Assembly: GCF_029433115.1 (NCBI RefSeq)
Contig: NZ_JARNTV010000007.1
Coordinates: forward strand, 46,445 to 110,444
Reading direction: 5' to 3'
Length of the DNA: 64,000 nucleotides
Source of the DNA: Sphingomonas sp. AOB5
Lineage (GTDB): Bacteria; Pseudomonadota; Alphaproteobacteria; Sphingomonadales; Sphingomonadaceae
The notes under the pieces are model-generated. The model was not told the DNA's origin. It saw nothing but the letters and a program-made list of their open reading frames with translations, and made no database searches. This document shows, piece after piece, positions 34,807 to 43,773 of the stretch. Each line of letters opens with the position of its first letter. Position 1 is the first letter of the stretch. Made by a program: the position numbers and the translations under genes.

Positions 34807-35241
34807 ATGACCAAATATCTCCACACCATGATCCGCGTCACCGATCCCGATGCGACCATCCGCTTCTTCGAGCTGATCGGGCTGAACGAGATCAAGCGCT
34901 TCGACAGCGAGCAGGGGCGGTTCACGCTGATCTTCCTCGCGGCGCCGGGCGACGAGGAGGCTCAGGTCGAGCTGACCCATAACTGGCCGCCCGCGGATGG
35001 CAGCCCGGGCGAGGAATATGGCGGCGGGCGCAATTTCGGGCATCTCGCCTATCGGGTCGACGATATCTACGAGACGTGCCAGCGCCTGATGGACGCAGGC
35101 GTGACGATCAACCGGCCGCCGCGCGACGGGCACATGGCGTTCGTGCGCAGCCCCGACAATATCTCGGTCGAGCTGCTGCAGGACGGCCATCTGCCGCCGC
35201 AGGAACCCTGGGCTTCGATGCCGAATACGGGCGTGTGGTAA
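34807..35241 (+). CDS. gloA: Lactoylglutathione lyase (glyoxalase I)
   Basis: 144 residues. The metal ligands of glyoxalase I are in place: His6 (LHTMIRV), Glu55 (VELTHNW), His79 (FGHLAYRV) and Glu122 (SVELLQ). It isomerises the glutathione hemithioacetal of methylglyoxal to lactoylglutathione. Start at 34807 (MTKYLHTM) is where the family begins. It leads a cluster with glyoxalase II two genes on. Confidence 0.93.
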   Translation: MTKYLHTMIRVTDPDATIRFFELIGLNEIKRFDSEQGRFTLIFLAAPGDEEAQVELTHNWPPADGSPGEEYGGGRNFGHLAYRVDDIYETCQRLMDAGVTINRPPRDGHMAFVRSPDNISVELLQDGHLPPQEPWASMPNTGVW

Positions 35242-35248
35242 CGCGCCG

Positions 35249-36298
35249 GTGATCGACTGGCCGGATACGCGCTTCCTCGACCTGACCGGTGCCGACCTGC
35301 CGATCGTGCAGGCTCCGATGGCGGGGGCGGGCGGCGTCGATCTGGCGGTGGCGGCGATGCGTGCTGGAGCGGTGGGATCGCTGCCTTGTGCGATGCTGAC
35401 GCCGATGCAGGTGATCCTGCAGTCGGCCGAGGTGCGGGCGGAGACCGATGAGGAGCCGCTGAACCTCAATTTCTTCTGTCATACGCTGCCCGAGGCGCCG
35501 GACGAGTCCGCGTGGCTGGCGGCGCTGGCGCCCTATTTTGCCGAGGAAGGTGTGGAGCCGGGTGCCGCGGCGCCGCTGCGACTGCCGTTCGATGCGGCGA
35601 TGTGCGAGGCGGTGGAGGCTTCCAGGCCCGAGATCGTCAGCTTTCACTTCGGCTTGCCGGAGGAAAAGCTCCTCGACCGGGTTCGCAAGAGCGGGGCGCT
35701 GATCGTCGGCAATGCTACGACCGCTGCAGAAGCCGGGTGGCTGGCCGAACGTGGCTGCGATGCGATCATTGCCCAGGGTGCCGAGGCGGGTGGGCATGCT
35801 GGCTGGTTCCTCGATGGGCACCGGCCCATGCCGCTGGCCGAGTTGTTGCGGACGATCCGCGTGGATGTACCGATGATCGCGGCGGGCGGGATCGTCGATG
35901 GTGCGGGGATTGCCGAGGCGTTGCGGCTGGGGGCGAGCGCGGTGCAGATCGGGACGGCCTATCTGGCGACGCCCGAAGCGACGATCTCGCGGCCCCATCG
36001 TAAGCTGCTGGGGACCGAGGCGGCGGCGGACGCCGACTTCACCAACCTGTTTTCCGGGCGTGAGGCGCGTGGGATCCGCAACCGGCTGATGCGCGACCTA
36101 GGGCCGGTCTCGGACAAGGCGCCGGCCTTTCCCCATGCATCGAATGCGCTGGTGGCGCTTCGCAGAAAGGCGGAAGCCGAGGGGCGCGGCGATTATTCGC
36201 CGCTCTGGGCCGGATCCGGTGCTGCCCGCGTCCGGGCGCTGCCCGCGACCGAACTGGCCGAGACGCTGGCCGAAGAAGCGCTGGCGCTGTTAGGATGA
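35249..36298 (+). CDS. Nitronate monooxygenase family flavoprotein
   Basis: 349 residues from GTG 35249. PIVQAPMAGAGG is the FMN-binding start of the 2-nitropropane-dioxygenase TIM barrel; CDAIIAQGAEAGGHAGW carries the catalytic histidine region, and MIAAGGIVDG and GASAVQIGTAYL bind the FMN phosphate. The family oxidises alkyl nitronates such as propionate-3-nitronate with O2. It sits between the two glyoxalase genes. Confidence 0.9.
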   Translation: MIDWPDTRFLDLTGADLPIVQAPMAGAGGVDLAVAAMRAGAVGSLPCAMLTPMQVILQSAEVRAETDEEPLNLNFFCHTLPEAPDESAWLAALAPYFAEEGVEPGAAAPLRLPFDAAMCEAVEASRPEIVSFHFGLPEEKLLDRVRKSGALIVGNATTAAEAGWLAERGCDAIIAQGAEAGGHAGWFLDGHRPMPLAELLRTIRVDVPMIAAGGIVDGAGIAEALRLGASAVQIGTAYLATPEATISRPHRKLLGTEAAADADFTNLFSGREARGIRNRLMRDLGPVSDKAPAFPHASNALVALRRKAEAEGRGDYSPLWAGSGAARVRALPATELAETLAEEALALLG

Positions 36299-36302
36299 AG
36301 CC

Positions 36303-37037
36303 ATGAGCAAGCTCGATATCGTCCGCATCCCGGCGCTCAGCGACAATTATGTGTGGCTGGTGCACGAACTCGAAAGCGGCGACACGATGGTGGTCGATCC
36401 GGCGCAGGCAGCACCCGTGCTGGCCGAGGCGGACAGGCGCGGGTGGAAGATCGGCGCGATCTGGAACACCCACTGGCATCCCGATCACACCGGCGGCAAT
36501 GCAGAGATCAAGGCAGCGACCGGGTGTGAAGTGATCGCGCCCGCGGGCGAAGCCGAGCGCATCCCGACTGCCGACCGGCTGGTGGGCGAGGGCGATGTGG
36601 TGCGGCTGGGTTCGCATGAGGCCAGCGTGATGGAGGTGCCTGCGCATACCGCGGGGCATATCGCCTATCATTTCGCGCAGGATGGCGCGGTGTTCGTCGG
36701 CGATACGCTGTTCGCGATGGGATGCGGGCGGCTGTTCGAGGGGACGGCAGCGCAGATGTTCGGCAACATGGCCCGGCTGGCACGGCTGGCGCCCGAGACG
36801 CGCGTCTACTGCGCGCACGAATATACCCAGTCCAACGGCCGCTATGCGCTGGTCGCCGAGCCGGACAATGCAGCGATCGTGGCGCGGATGGCCGAGGTCG
36901 ATGCGAAGCGCGCAGCGGGTGAGCCGACCGTGCCGACGACCATCGGCGAGGAGCTTGCGACCAATCCGTTCATGCGCGCGCAATCTGCCGAGGTGTTAGC
37001 TGAGCGCCGTGCTGCGAAGGATAGCTTTCGCGGCTGA
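36303..37037 (+). CDS. gloB: Hydroxyacylglutathione hydrolase (glyoxalase II)
   Basis: 244 residues. The metallo-beta-lactamase metal site is THWHPDH (about 56-62), followed by HTAGHIAYH, GDTLF and the C-terminal HEYTQSNGRYA. It hydrolyses lactoylglutathione to lactate and glutathione, completing the pathway started by GloA. The ATG lies five bases after the monooxygenase stop. Confidence 0.95.
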   Translation: MSKLDIVRIPALSDNYVWLVHELESGDTMVVDPAQAAPVLAEADRRGWKIGAIWNTHWHPDHTGGNAEIKAATGCEVIAPAGEAERIPTADRLVGEGDVVRLGSHEASVMEVPAHTAGHIAYHFAQDGAVFVGDTLFAMGCGRLFEGTAAQMFGNMARLARLAPETRVYCAHEYTQSNGRYALVAEPDNAAIVARMAEVDAKRAAGEPTVPTTIGEELATNPFMRAQSAEVLAERRAAKDSFRG

Positions 37038-37074
37038 ACGCGTCAGTCCCGACAGGATTGAGAGGAGAGTCTCG

Positions 37075-37467
37075 ATGATCCGCTTTGCCATACCCGCACT
37101 GGTGCTGGTCGCCGCCGTTTCGGCGGGCGCCGCGACGCCGCAGAGCGCGGAGGAGCGGCAGGAGGAACGGCTGGCCAAGCGGCTGGAAGGCATGACGGCG
37201 GGCAAGCCCCAGACCTGCCTGCCGCGCGACCGGGTGGGCGAGATCAAATTCTACAATGACACCGCCGTTTATGTGCAAAGCCGCAACAGGGTGTGGGTCA
37301 ACAAGACCAATGGCGGTTGCCGCGGGACCAGCGACGATATCCTGATCATCAAGACCTATAGCGGCCAATATTGCCGCGGCGACATTATCGAGACCCGCTC
37401 GCGCGGCGGACCGGGCTTCTTCACCGGCGCCTGCTCGCTCGGCGACTTCGTGCCGTACAGCAAATGA
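37075..37467 (+). CDS. Small exported protein, paralogue A (DUF6491-like)
   Basis: 130 residues with a signal peptide (FAIPALVLVAAVSAGAA). The mature part has four cysteines and the pattern LAKRLEG-TAGKPQTC ... VWVNKT-GGC ... YCRGD ... FFTGACSLGDFVPY. It resembles the DUF6491 family seen in sphingomonads, but the assignment is from memory. AGGAGA at 37063-37068 supports ATG 37075. The next gene overlaps it by four bases and encodes a clear paralogue. Confidence 0.7.
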   Translation: MIRFAIPALVLVAAVSAGAATPQSAEERQEERLAKRLEGMTAGKPQTCLPRDRVGEIKFYNDTAVYVQSRNRVWVNKTNGGCRGTSDDILIIKTYSGQYCRGDIIETRSRGGPGFFTGACSLGDFVPYSK

Positions 37468-37850
37468 GCCGCATCATCCTCGGCGCGCTGGCACTGGCCG
37501 GGCTGACCGCGATGGGGCCGGCGCAAGACACCAGCGGCGACGCCGATCTGGCCAAGGCGATCGAGGGCCGCACCGCCGGTGCACCGCTGGAGTGCGTGAG
37601 CGCCAGCTTTGTCGGCACGCCGCAGATCATCGATCGCGATACCTTGCTCTATCGCTCGGGCCGGACGCTGTACGTGAACCAGCTCGACGCGCCCTGCCCG
37701 GGACTCGAGGAGGGCAATACGATCATCGTCGAGCTGCACGGATCGCAGCTTTGCAAGAATGACAGCATCCGCACGCTCGACCCGGGGATGACGATCCCCG
37801 GACCCTATTGCCGGCTGGGCAAATTCACGCCGTACAAGAAGGCGAAATAG
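37464..37850 (+). CDS. Small exported protein, paralogue B (DUF6491-like)
   Basis: 128 residues, start ATG 37464 overlapping the previous stop (ATGA). Shares with paralogue A the mature pattern LAKAIEGRTAGAPLEC ... LYVNQLDAPCPG ... QLCKND ... GPYCRLGKFTPYKK, and ends in basic residues. The same four-cysteine spacing suggests conserved disulfides. Function unknown. Confidence 0.7.
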   Translation: MSRIILGALALAGLTAMGPAQDTSGDADLAKAIEGRTAGAPLECVSASFVGTPQIIDRDTLLYRSGRTLYVNQLDAPCPGLEEGNTIIVELHGSQLCKNDSIRTLDPGMTIPGPYCRLGKFTPYKKAK

Positions 37851-37860
37851 CCTCCGCTAC

Positions 37861-38850
37861 TCAGACCTGAAGCCCGACCGCCTTCTGTGCTGCGAGCAGC
37901 GTCGGCGCGGCCAGCGTCGAAGCGCGTTCGGCGCCCTTGGCCAGTTCGGCGCCTACCGCGGTGCGATCGTCGAGCAGACTCATCAGCCGCTCGCGGATCG
38001 GCCCGAGAGTCGCGACTGCGAGATCGGCCAGCGCGGGCTTGAATGCGCCGAAGCCCTTGCCCGCGAACTCCGCGACCACCGACTGCGGATCGCGATCGGA
38101 CAGCGCGGCATAGATCGTCACGAGGTTCTTCGCCTCGGGCCGTTCGGCCAGCGCGTCGAAGCTGTCGGGGAGCAGATCGGCGTCGGATTTCGACTTCTTG
38201 ATCTTCTGGGCGATGGTGTCGTTGTCGTCGATCAGGTTGATGCGGCTCATGTCCGAGGGATCGGACTTGGACATCTTCGCCGAACCGTCGCGCAGGCTCA
38301 TGATGCGCGGCGCGGCCTTGCTGATCAGCGGCTCGGGCAGGGGGAACAGCTCCACCTCGAAATCGGTGTTGAACTTGGTCGCGATGTCGCGCGCCAGCTC
38401 CAGATGCTGCTTCTGGTCCTCGCCCACCGGAACATGGGTCGCCTGATAGACCAGCACGTCGGCGGCCTGCAGCACCGGATAGGTGAACAGACCCACGCTG
38501 GCGCCCTCGCGGTTCTTGCCTGCCTTGTCCTTCCACTGGGTCATGCGGTTCAGCCAGCCCATGCGAGCGGTGCCGTTGAGGATCCAGCACAGCTCGGCAT
38601 GGGCGGGGACGCGCGACTGGTTGAACAGGATCGCGCGATCGTCGATCCCCGAGGCGAGCAGGGTGGCGGCCATCTCGATGGTCGAATTGGCCAGCTCGGC
38701 GGGCGTGACGTTGCCGGTCAGCGCGTGGAGATCGGCGAGAAAGAACAGGCATTCGCCCTGATCCTGCATCGCGACCCACTGCTTGATCGCCCCCAGATAA
38801 TTGCCGAGGTGCAGATTGCCGGTGGTCTGGATGCCGGAAACGACGCGCAT
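37861..38850 (-). CDS. trpS: Tryptophanyl-tRNA synthetase
   Basis: 329 residues. The class I signatures are TGNLHLGNYLG (HIGH region) and AKMSKSDPS (KMSKS). GIQTTGNLHLGNY is the normal start of bacterial TrpS. Charges tRNA-Trp. It lies eight bases after murJ on the same strand. Confidence 0.97.
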   Translation of the reverse strand: MRVVSGIQTTGNLHLGNYLGAIKQWVAMQDQGECLFFLADLHALTGNVTPAELANSTIEMAATLLASGIDDRAILFNQSRVPAHAELCWILNGTARMGWLNRMTQWKDKAGKNREGASVGLFTYPVLQAADVLVYQATHVPVGEDQKQHLELARDIATKFNTDFEVELFPLPEPLISKAAPRIMSLRDGSAKMSKSDPSDMSRINLIDDNDTIAQKIKKSKSDADLLPDSFDALAERPEAKNLVTIYAALSDRDPQSVVAEFAGKGFGAFKPALADLAVATLGPIRERLMSLLDDRTAVGAELAKGAERASTLAAPTLLAAQKAVGLQV

Positions 38851-38858
38851 TTGAACGA

Positions 38859-40436
38859 TTACTCCTGGATCGGGTCGCTCGGGCGGCGCTTGCGGACCAG
38901 CGCCCGAAGGTCACCGATCGTGAAGGCGCGCGTCACGAAGCAGGCTACGCCGTAGATCGCGGTGCCGCCCGCGACAAGCACGCCGAGCGCGAGGATGCGC
39001 ATCAGCAGGTGCCCGGTGAGATAGGGATCGAGCAGCCGGTCCAGCCCGAAGATCGCGGCGCCCATCAGGATCGCGGCCAGCGCGAGGCGCGGCAGGCGGC
39101 GGACGAGCTTCGCATCGGCCTCGAAATGACCGCGCTTGCGCAGGGTGCGATAGAGCAGGGCGACATTGACCACCGCCGCCAGCGCCGTGGCCAGCGGCGG
39201 GCCGACATGGCCGATCAGCGGAATCAGGATGAGGTTGCCGACGATGTTCACCCCGATCGAGATGGTGGCGTAGCGGACCGGCGTCTTGGTATCCTGCCGC
39301 GCGTAATAGCCGGGCGTCAGCACCTTCACGAGCACATAGGCGGGCAAGCCGACCGAGAAGGCGGAAAGCGCCCACGCGCATTTCACCGTATCCTCGGCAG
39401 TGAAGGCGCCGTGCTGGAACAGGCCGCGGATGATCGGTTCGGCCGCGACCATCAGCGCAACCATGGCGGGGAGCGTCAGCAGCAGCGCCAGCTCGATCCC
39501 GCGATTCTGCGTCTCCATCGCCTCGTCTTCCTTGCCGCTGGCGAGCAGCCGCGAGACGGTGGGGAGGAGGATGGTGCCGAGGCCGATGCCGATCAGGCCC
39601 AGCGGGAGTTGGTTCAGCCGGTCGGCATAATAGATGTACGAGATCGAACCCGCGGCGAGCATCGATCCGGCGAGCGCGGTGGAGATCAGCAGGTTGATCT
39701 GGGTCGCGCCCGCGCCCAGCGCTGCGGGCAGCATCAGCTTGAGCAGGCGGCGGACATCGGCGTCGATCTTCGGCGGCCTGATCCGCAGCTTCACGCCCGC
39801 GCTGCGGCAGGCGGCGATCAGCCAGATCAGCTGGAGCGCACCGCCGACGGTGACCGAGATCGCCTGTACCCGGGCGGTTTCATATGGATTCGCGCCGTGG
39901 AAGAAGATCAGCCCGGCCACCATGGCGAGGTTGAGCAGGATCGGCGCCGCGGCATTGACCCAGAAGCGGTCGAGCGAATTGAGGATGCCGCCGAGCAGCG
40001 AGACGAGGCTGATCAGGAAGAGATAGGGGATGGTGATCCGCGACAGCGTGACCGCATAGGCGAAGTCTTCGGGGCTGGGATCGTTGAACCCGCCCGACAA
40101 TGCCCAGGTGATCGGCCATGCGGCGATCAGCATCGCCACGGTGAAGACCAGCAGCACCGGGAACAGCACCGATAGCGCCCGCTCGGCGAACAGGAAGCCT
40201 GCGGGCTGGCCATCCTCCGCCACCCGCTTGTTGAACATCGGGACGAAGGCCGAGGAGAAGGCCCCTTCCGCGAACAGAGCGCGGAACATGTTCGGCAGGC
40301 GGAAGGCGACGAGGAACGCGTCCGACGCGAAGCCCGCGCCGACAAAGGTCGCCTGAAGCGAATCGCGGACGAGCGCCAGCACGCGACTGACGAGCGTCAG
40401 CCCGCCGATCGAGCCGAGGGTCTTGGCGAGATTCAT
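38859..40436 (-). CDS. murJ: Lipid II flippase MurJ
   Basis: 525 residues with about 14 transmembrane segments. The N-terminal start MNLAKTLGSIGGLTLVSRVLAL and FVAFRLPNMFRALFAEGAFSSAFVP are the conserved MurJ/MviN motifs. It flips lipid II across the inner membrane for peptidoglycan synthesis. It precedes trpS; secB lies upstream. Confidence 0.95.
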   Translation of the reverse strand: MNLAKTLGSIGGLTLVSRVLALVRDSLQATFVGAGFASDAFLVAFRLPNMFRALFAEGAFSSAFVPMFNKRVAEDGQPAGFLFAERALSVLFPVLLVFTVAMLIAAWPITWALSGGFNDPSPEDFAYAVTLSRITIPYLFLISLVSLLGGILNSLDRFWVNAAAPILLNLAMVAGLIFFHGANPYETARVQAISVTVGGALQLIWLIAACRSAGVKLRIRPPKIDADVRRLLKLMLPAALGAGATQINLLISTALAGSMLAAGSISYIYYADRLNQLPLGLIGIGLGTILLPTVSRLLASGKEDEAMETQNRGIELALLLTLPAMVALMVAAEPIIRGLFQHGAFTAEDTVKCAWALSAFSVGLPAYVLVKVLTPGYYARQDTKTPVRYATISIGVNIVGNLILIPLIGHVGPPLATALAAVVNVALLYRTLRKRGHFEADAKLVRRLPRLALAAILMGAAIFGLDRLLDPYLTGHLLMRILALGVLVAGGTAIYGVACFVTRAFTIGDLRALVRKRRPSDPIQE

Positions 40437-40502
40437 CGCCGCGACCCTGTCGATGGAATGGGGGGAGCCGACAGCATCCCGCGTCTCCCCCTCGGGTCCG
40501 GC

Positions 40503-40994
40503 TTAGGCCTGGCCGGCTTCCTGGCCGAGCTGGCCCTGCTGCTCGAGGCGCGCAAGGTACAGGCCGTGGAAGTCGATCGGCTCGAGCAGCAGCGGCGGGA
40601 AGCCGCCATCGCGGACGGCATCGGCCAGCACGCGACGCGCAAACGGGAACAGGATGCGCGGGGCTTCGCTCATCAGGAACGGATCGATCTGATCGGCGGG
40701 TATGTTGCGCAGGCCGAAGAGGCCGGCATAGGTGAGGTCGACCAGATAGGCGACGGTGTCGCCCATGGTGCAGCGTGCCTCCACCTTGAGCGCGACTTCA
40801 TAGACTTCCTCGCCAACCTGGCCCGAGCCGATGTTGAACTGGATATCGACGCCCGGGCCGGTCTGGTTCTGATAGATGGCCGGTGCGTTCGGATTCTCGA
40901 ACGAGAAGTCCTTCACATATTGCGACAGGATGCCCACAGCCGGGCTGGTGTCTTCGCCATTCGCAATCGGCTCGCCAAATTCGGGCTCGGCCAT
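40503..40994 (-). CDS. secB: Protein-export chaperone SecB
   Basis: 163 residues. VKDFSFENPNAP and LVDLTYAGLFGLRNIPADQIDPFLMSEAPRILFPFARRVL carry the conserved SecB core, and the C-terminal GFPPLLLEPIDFHGLY is the SecA-contact region. It keeps precursor proteins unfolded and hands them to SecA. AAGGA precedes ATG 40994, which is preferred over 41030. Confidence 0.97.
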   Translation of the reverse strand: MAEPEFGEPIANGEDTSPAVGILSQYVKDFSFENPNAPAIYQNQTGPGVDIQFNIGSGQVGEEVYEVALKVEARCTMGDTVAYLVDLTYAGLFGLRNIPADQIDPFLMSEAPRILFPFARRVLADAVRDGGFPPLLLEPIDFHGLYLARLEQQGQLGQEAGQA

Positions 40995-41138
40995 CTGATA
41001 TTCCTTTTTCGTCCGGATAGTTTCGCGCATCCCGCGCGTTCAAGCGAGCGCCGCGCCTAGCAGGCGTATTGCGCCAGTTCAACGGGGCCAGTTCAACAGG
41101 GCCCGTACAACGCCGTGTGCGGTGGTGATTTGTAACGG

Positions 41139-41153
41139 AGGCCGCTTCGGCCT
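41139..41153 (+). promoter_or_regulatory. Short hairpin in the leader of the Tim44-like gene
   Basis: AGGCCG-CTT-CGGCCT, a perfect 6-bp stem with a three-base loop, 28 bases before the start of the Tim44-like gene. It could be part of a leader structure. The role is not known. Confidence 0.35.
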
Positions 41154-41181
41154 ATATCGGTGACAACGAGCAATCGGAGGT

Positions 41182-41832
41182 ATGGTGACCGTCTACATTA
41201 TTCTGTTCGCGTTTGTGGCGGGTTTCCTGGCGCTGCGGCTCTATGCGGTGCTGGGCAAGCGCACGGGGCACGAGCAGGTGCTGCACAAGCCGGCCGAGGA
41301 GCGCGTGCCTGTACCGCCGATGCAGCGCACCATCGACGTGGTGCCCGAAGTCCGCGAAACCGGCGGCCGCAATATCGAAGCCGGGGCCGAAGCCGGTCTG
41401 CGCCAGGTGATCCAGGCGGATTCGAGCTTCGACGTGGCGCAGTTCGTTGATGGATCGAAGGCGGCATACCGCATGATCCTGGAAGCCTTCTGGAAGGGCG
41501 ACGAGGAAACGCTGGCGTGGCTGGTCGAGGACGATGTCCGCGCCGGCTTCTCGCAGGCGATCGCGGACCGCAACGAAGCCGGCCATGTGCTCGAGAATCG
41601 CTTGGTCGCGATCGAGCGCGCGGCAATCGTCGAGGCGGGCGTCGAGAACAAGGTGGCGCGGATCGCGGTGCGTTTCGATGCGGATATCGCTTCGGTGACG
41701 CGTGACAAGGACGGCAATGTCATCGCCGGTTCGCTGACCGACGCGGTCGAAGCGCACGATATCTGGACCTTCGCGCGCAGCCTGCGCAGCGACGATCCGA
41801 ACTGGAAGCTTGTCGAAACCGACGAAGCCTGA
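41182..41832 (+). CDS. Tim44-like domain membrane-bound protein
   Basis: 216 residues. One N-terminal transmembrane segment (VYIILFAFVAGFLALRLYAVLG), a charged linker, then the Tim44-like domain from about 80 on (SSFDVAQFVDGSKAAYRMILEAFWKGDEETL ... DIWTFARSLRSDDPNWKLVET). In alphaproteobacteria such TimA-like proteins are thought to act at the inner membrane. CGGAGG upstream supports ATG 41182. It diverges from secB and opens the order Tim44-mltA-smr. Confidence 0.9.
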   Translation: MVTVYIILFAFVAGFLALRLYAVLGKRTGHEQVLHKPAEERVPVPPMQRTIDVVPEVRETGGRNIEAGAEAGLRQVIQADSSFDVAQFVDGSKAAYRMILEAFWKGDEETLAWLVEDDVRAGFSQAIADRNEAGHVLENRLVAIERAAIVEAGVENKVARIAVRFDADIASVTRDKDGNVIAGSLTDAVEAHDIWTFARSLRSDDPNWKLVETDEA

Positions 41833-41870
41833 TTCAAGGGCCTGATCTGAAGGCCTTGCAAGGACGGGAC

Positions 41871-43136
41871 ATGCGCATCTGGGGGGTAGCCGCGCTCGCG
41901 GTGATGTTGAGCGGCTGCTCCGGCGGCATCGTTCCGGCCTATATCGATCGCGGTGCGCCGCCACCGCGGGAAGCTGCGGACGATCGTCCGGTCAACAATA
42001 ATGTCCCGGTTCGTCAGCCGATTCAGGCCACGCCGATGGCGCCGGTTGCGGTGGCGACTCCGGCGACCCCGGCCACGACCGGCGTGAAAGCTGGCGTCCT
42101 CGCCGGACCGGCGATCAACTCGCTCGATATCTCGCCAACCATGGCCTCGCGCGCGCTGACCGCCTACCGGCTAAGCTGCACCGCGATGCAGAAGCGCACC
42201 GACCTGTCGGGCCTGACCCGCGGCAGCGACTGGGCGGAAAGCTGCACCGCCGCCGCCAACTGGCCCGCGCGCGACGCGCTCAGCTTCTTCACCACCTATT
42301 TCGAGACGGTGCAGGTTGGCGATGGCAAGGCGCATTCGACCGGTTATTACGAGCCGGAGATCTCCGGATCGCGGACGCGGCGGCCGGGATACGAAGTGCC
42401 GGTCTATGCCAAGCCCAGCGATCTCGTGGAGATCGACCTTGGCCAGTTTTCCGAGGCGCTGAAGGGTAAGCGCATCCGTGGCCGTTATGAAGGCCGCGAT
42501 TTCGTTCCCTATTACGAGCGTTCCGAGATCGAGGCGGGCGCGCTGAACGGCAAGGTGCCGGTGATCGCCTGGGCGGCGGATCCGGTCGAGATGTTCTTCC
42601 TCGAAGTGCAGGGCTCGGGCCGGCTGCGGCTGCCCGAAGGCGGCGTGATGCGGATCGGCTTCGCGGGGCAGAATGGCCGCGACTACACCGGCATCGGCAA
42701 GCTGATGCGCGACCGCAACCTGCTGGCCCCCGGTCAGGCCTCGATGCAGGGGATCATGAAGTATCTGCGCGATAACCCGGTGGAGGGCCGCGCGATCATG
42801 AATGAGAACAAGAGTTATGTGTTCTTCCGCGAGCTGACCGGCGCGGGTCCGCTGGGCGCTATGGGCCTGCCCGTAGTGGCACAGGCGAGCGTGGCGGCTG
42901 ATCCGATGTTCACCCCGCTGGGCGCACCCGTCTTCCTCTCGATGGACCGGGCCGAGGCCAATGGGCTGTGGGTGGCGCAGGATGTCGGCGGGGCGATCAA
43001 GGGATCGAACCGGTTCGACACTTTCTGGGGCGCGGGCGACGATGCGCGTGCCATCGCGGGCGGCATGAACACGCGCGGCACCGCGTGGCTGTTGCTGCCG
43101 GTGGGGACGATCGCACGGCTTAACGGCACGCGCTGA
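41871..43136 (+). CDS. mltA: Membrane-bound lytic murein transglycosylase A
   Basis: 421 residues. A lipoprotein signal with lipobox VMLSGC. The MltA domain starts near TGYYEPEISGSR, includes VPVYAKPSDL and FLEVQGSGRLRLPEG, and the 3D domain ends with WVAQDVGGAIKGSNRFDTFWG, which holds the catalytic aspartate. It cleaves peptidoglycan strands to 1,6-anhydromuropeptides. The stop overlaps the smr start by one base. Confidence 0.95.
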   Translation: MRIWGVAALAVMLSGCSGGIVPAYIDRGAPPPREAADDRPVNNNVPVRQPIQATPMAPVAVATPATPATTGVKAGVLAGPAINSLDISPTMASRALTAYRLSCTAMQKRTDLSGLTRGSDWAESCTAAANWPARDALSFFTTYFETVQVGDGKAHSTGYYEPEISGSRTRRPGYEVPVYAKPSDLVEIDLGQFSEALKGKRIRGRYEGRDFVPYYERSEIEAGALNGKVPVIAWAADPVEMFFLEVQGSGRLRLPEGGVMRIGFAGQNGRDYTGIGKLMRDRNLLAPGQASMQGIMKYLRDNPVEGRAIMNENKSYVFFRELTGAGPLGAMGLPVVAQASVAADPMFTPLGAPVFLSMDRAEANGLWVAQDVGGAIKGSNRFDTFWGAGDDARAIAGGMNTRGTAWLLLPVGTIARLNGTR

Positions 43137-43699
43137 TGTCCCGAGGGCGCAAGCTCGCGCCCGAGGAAGCGGCGCTGTGGCAGAAGGTGATCGCGACGGT
43201 AAAGCCGATCGCGCCGGTGAAGCCGATGGTGATCGAGACCGGCCCCGCGCCGGTCTCTCCGCCGAAGTTCAAACCCGCAAAGATGCCGCCTCCTGCGCCA
43301 GCGCCCGTCGCGAAACGGCTTACGCCGCCCTCGACCACATTGGATGGTTCGTGGGACCGCCGCTTGTCCCGCGGGCTGGTGTCGCCGGAAAGCTCGATCG
43401 ATCTTCACGGCTACACGCTCGCTTCAGCCTATGACCGGCTCGACCGCGGGCTGGAAGCGGCGCTGGGGCGCGGCGACCGGGTGCTGTTGCTGGTGACCGG
43501 CAAGGCGCCGGGACCGGAATCCGAGCGGCCGCACAAGCGCGGGGCGATCCGCGCGGCGGTGGGCGACTGGTTGGCTGCGTCGCGCTTTTCGGACCGGATC
43601 GCTGCGGTGCGTGGCGCGCATCCGCGTCATGGCGGGGCCGGAGCGCTCTATATCGTGCTGCGCAGACCCAGAAACACGGTGTCGCAACCGAAATCTTAA
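43136..43699 (+). CDS. Smr-domain protein
   Basis: 187 residues. The N-terminal half (about 1-75) is a basic, Pro/Lys-rich linker. The Smr domain at about 82-180 has SSIDLHGYTLASAYDRL, VLLLVTGKAPG and HPRHGGAGALYIVLR, the last carrying the GGxGA turn. Smr proteins act on nucleic acids; collided-ribosome mRNA cleavage is one known role of this domain elsewhere. It is translationally coupled to mltA (TGATG). Confidence 0.88.
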   Translation: MSRGRKLAPEEAALWQKVIATVKPIAPVKPMVIETGPAPVSPPKFKPAKMPPPAPAPVAKRLTPPSTTLDGSWDRRLSRGLVSPESSIDLHGYTLASAYDRLDRGLEAALGRGDRVLLLVTGKAPGPESERPHKRGAIRAAVGDWLAASRFSDRIAAVRGAHPRHGGAGALYIVLRRPRNTVSQPKS

Positions 43700-43729
43700 C
43701 CCTTGGGTGCCAAGCTTCCCGGATCGGAA

Positions 43730-43752
43730 AGCAGGCGCGTTGCCTGCTGTTT
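43730..43752 (+). terminator. Weak terminator-like hairpin after smr
   Basis: AGCAGGC (43730-43736) pairs with GCCTGCT (43742-43748), a 7-bp stem with loop GCGTT, then GTTTC. The T-run is only three bases, so the termination is weak at best. Confidence 0.4.
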
Positions 43753-43773
43753 CTGGGGGGATCTACGGTTCAC

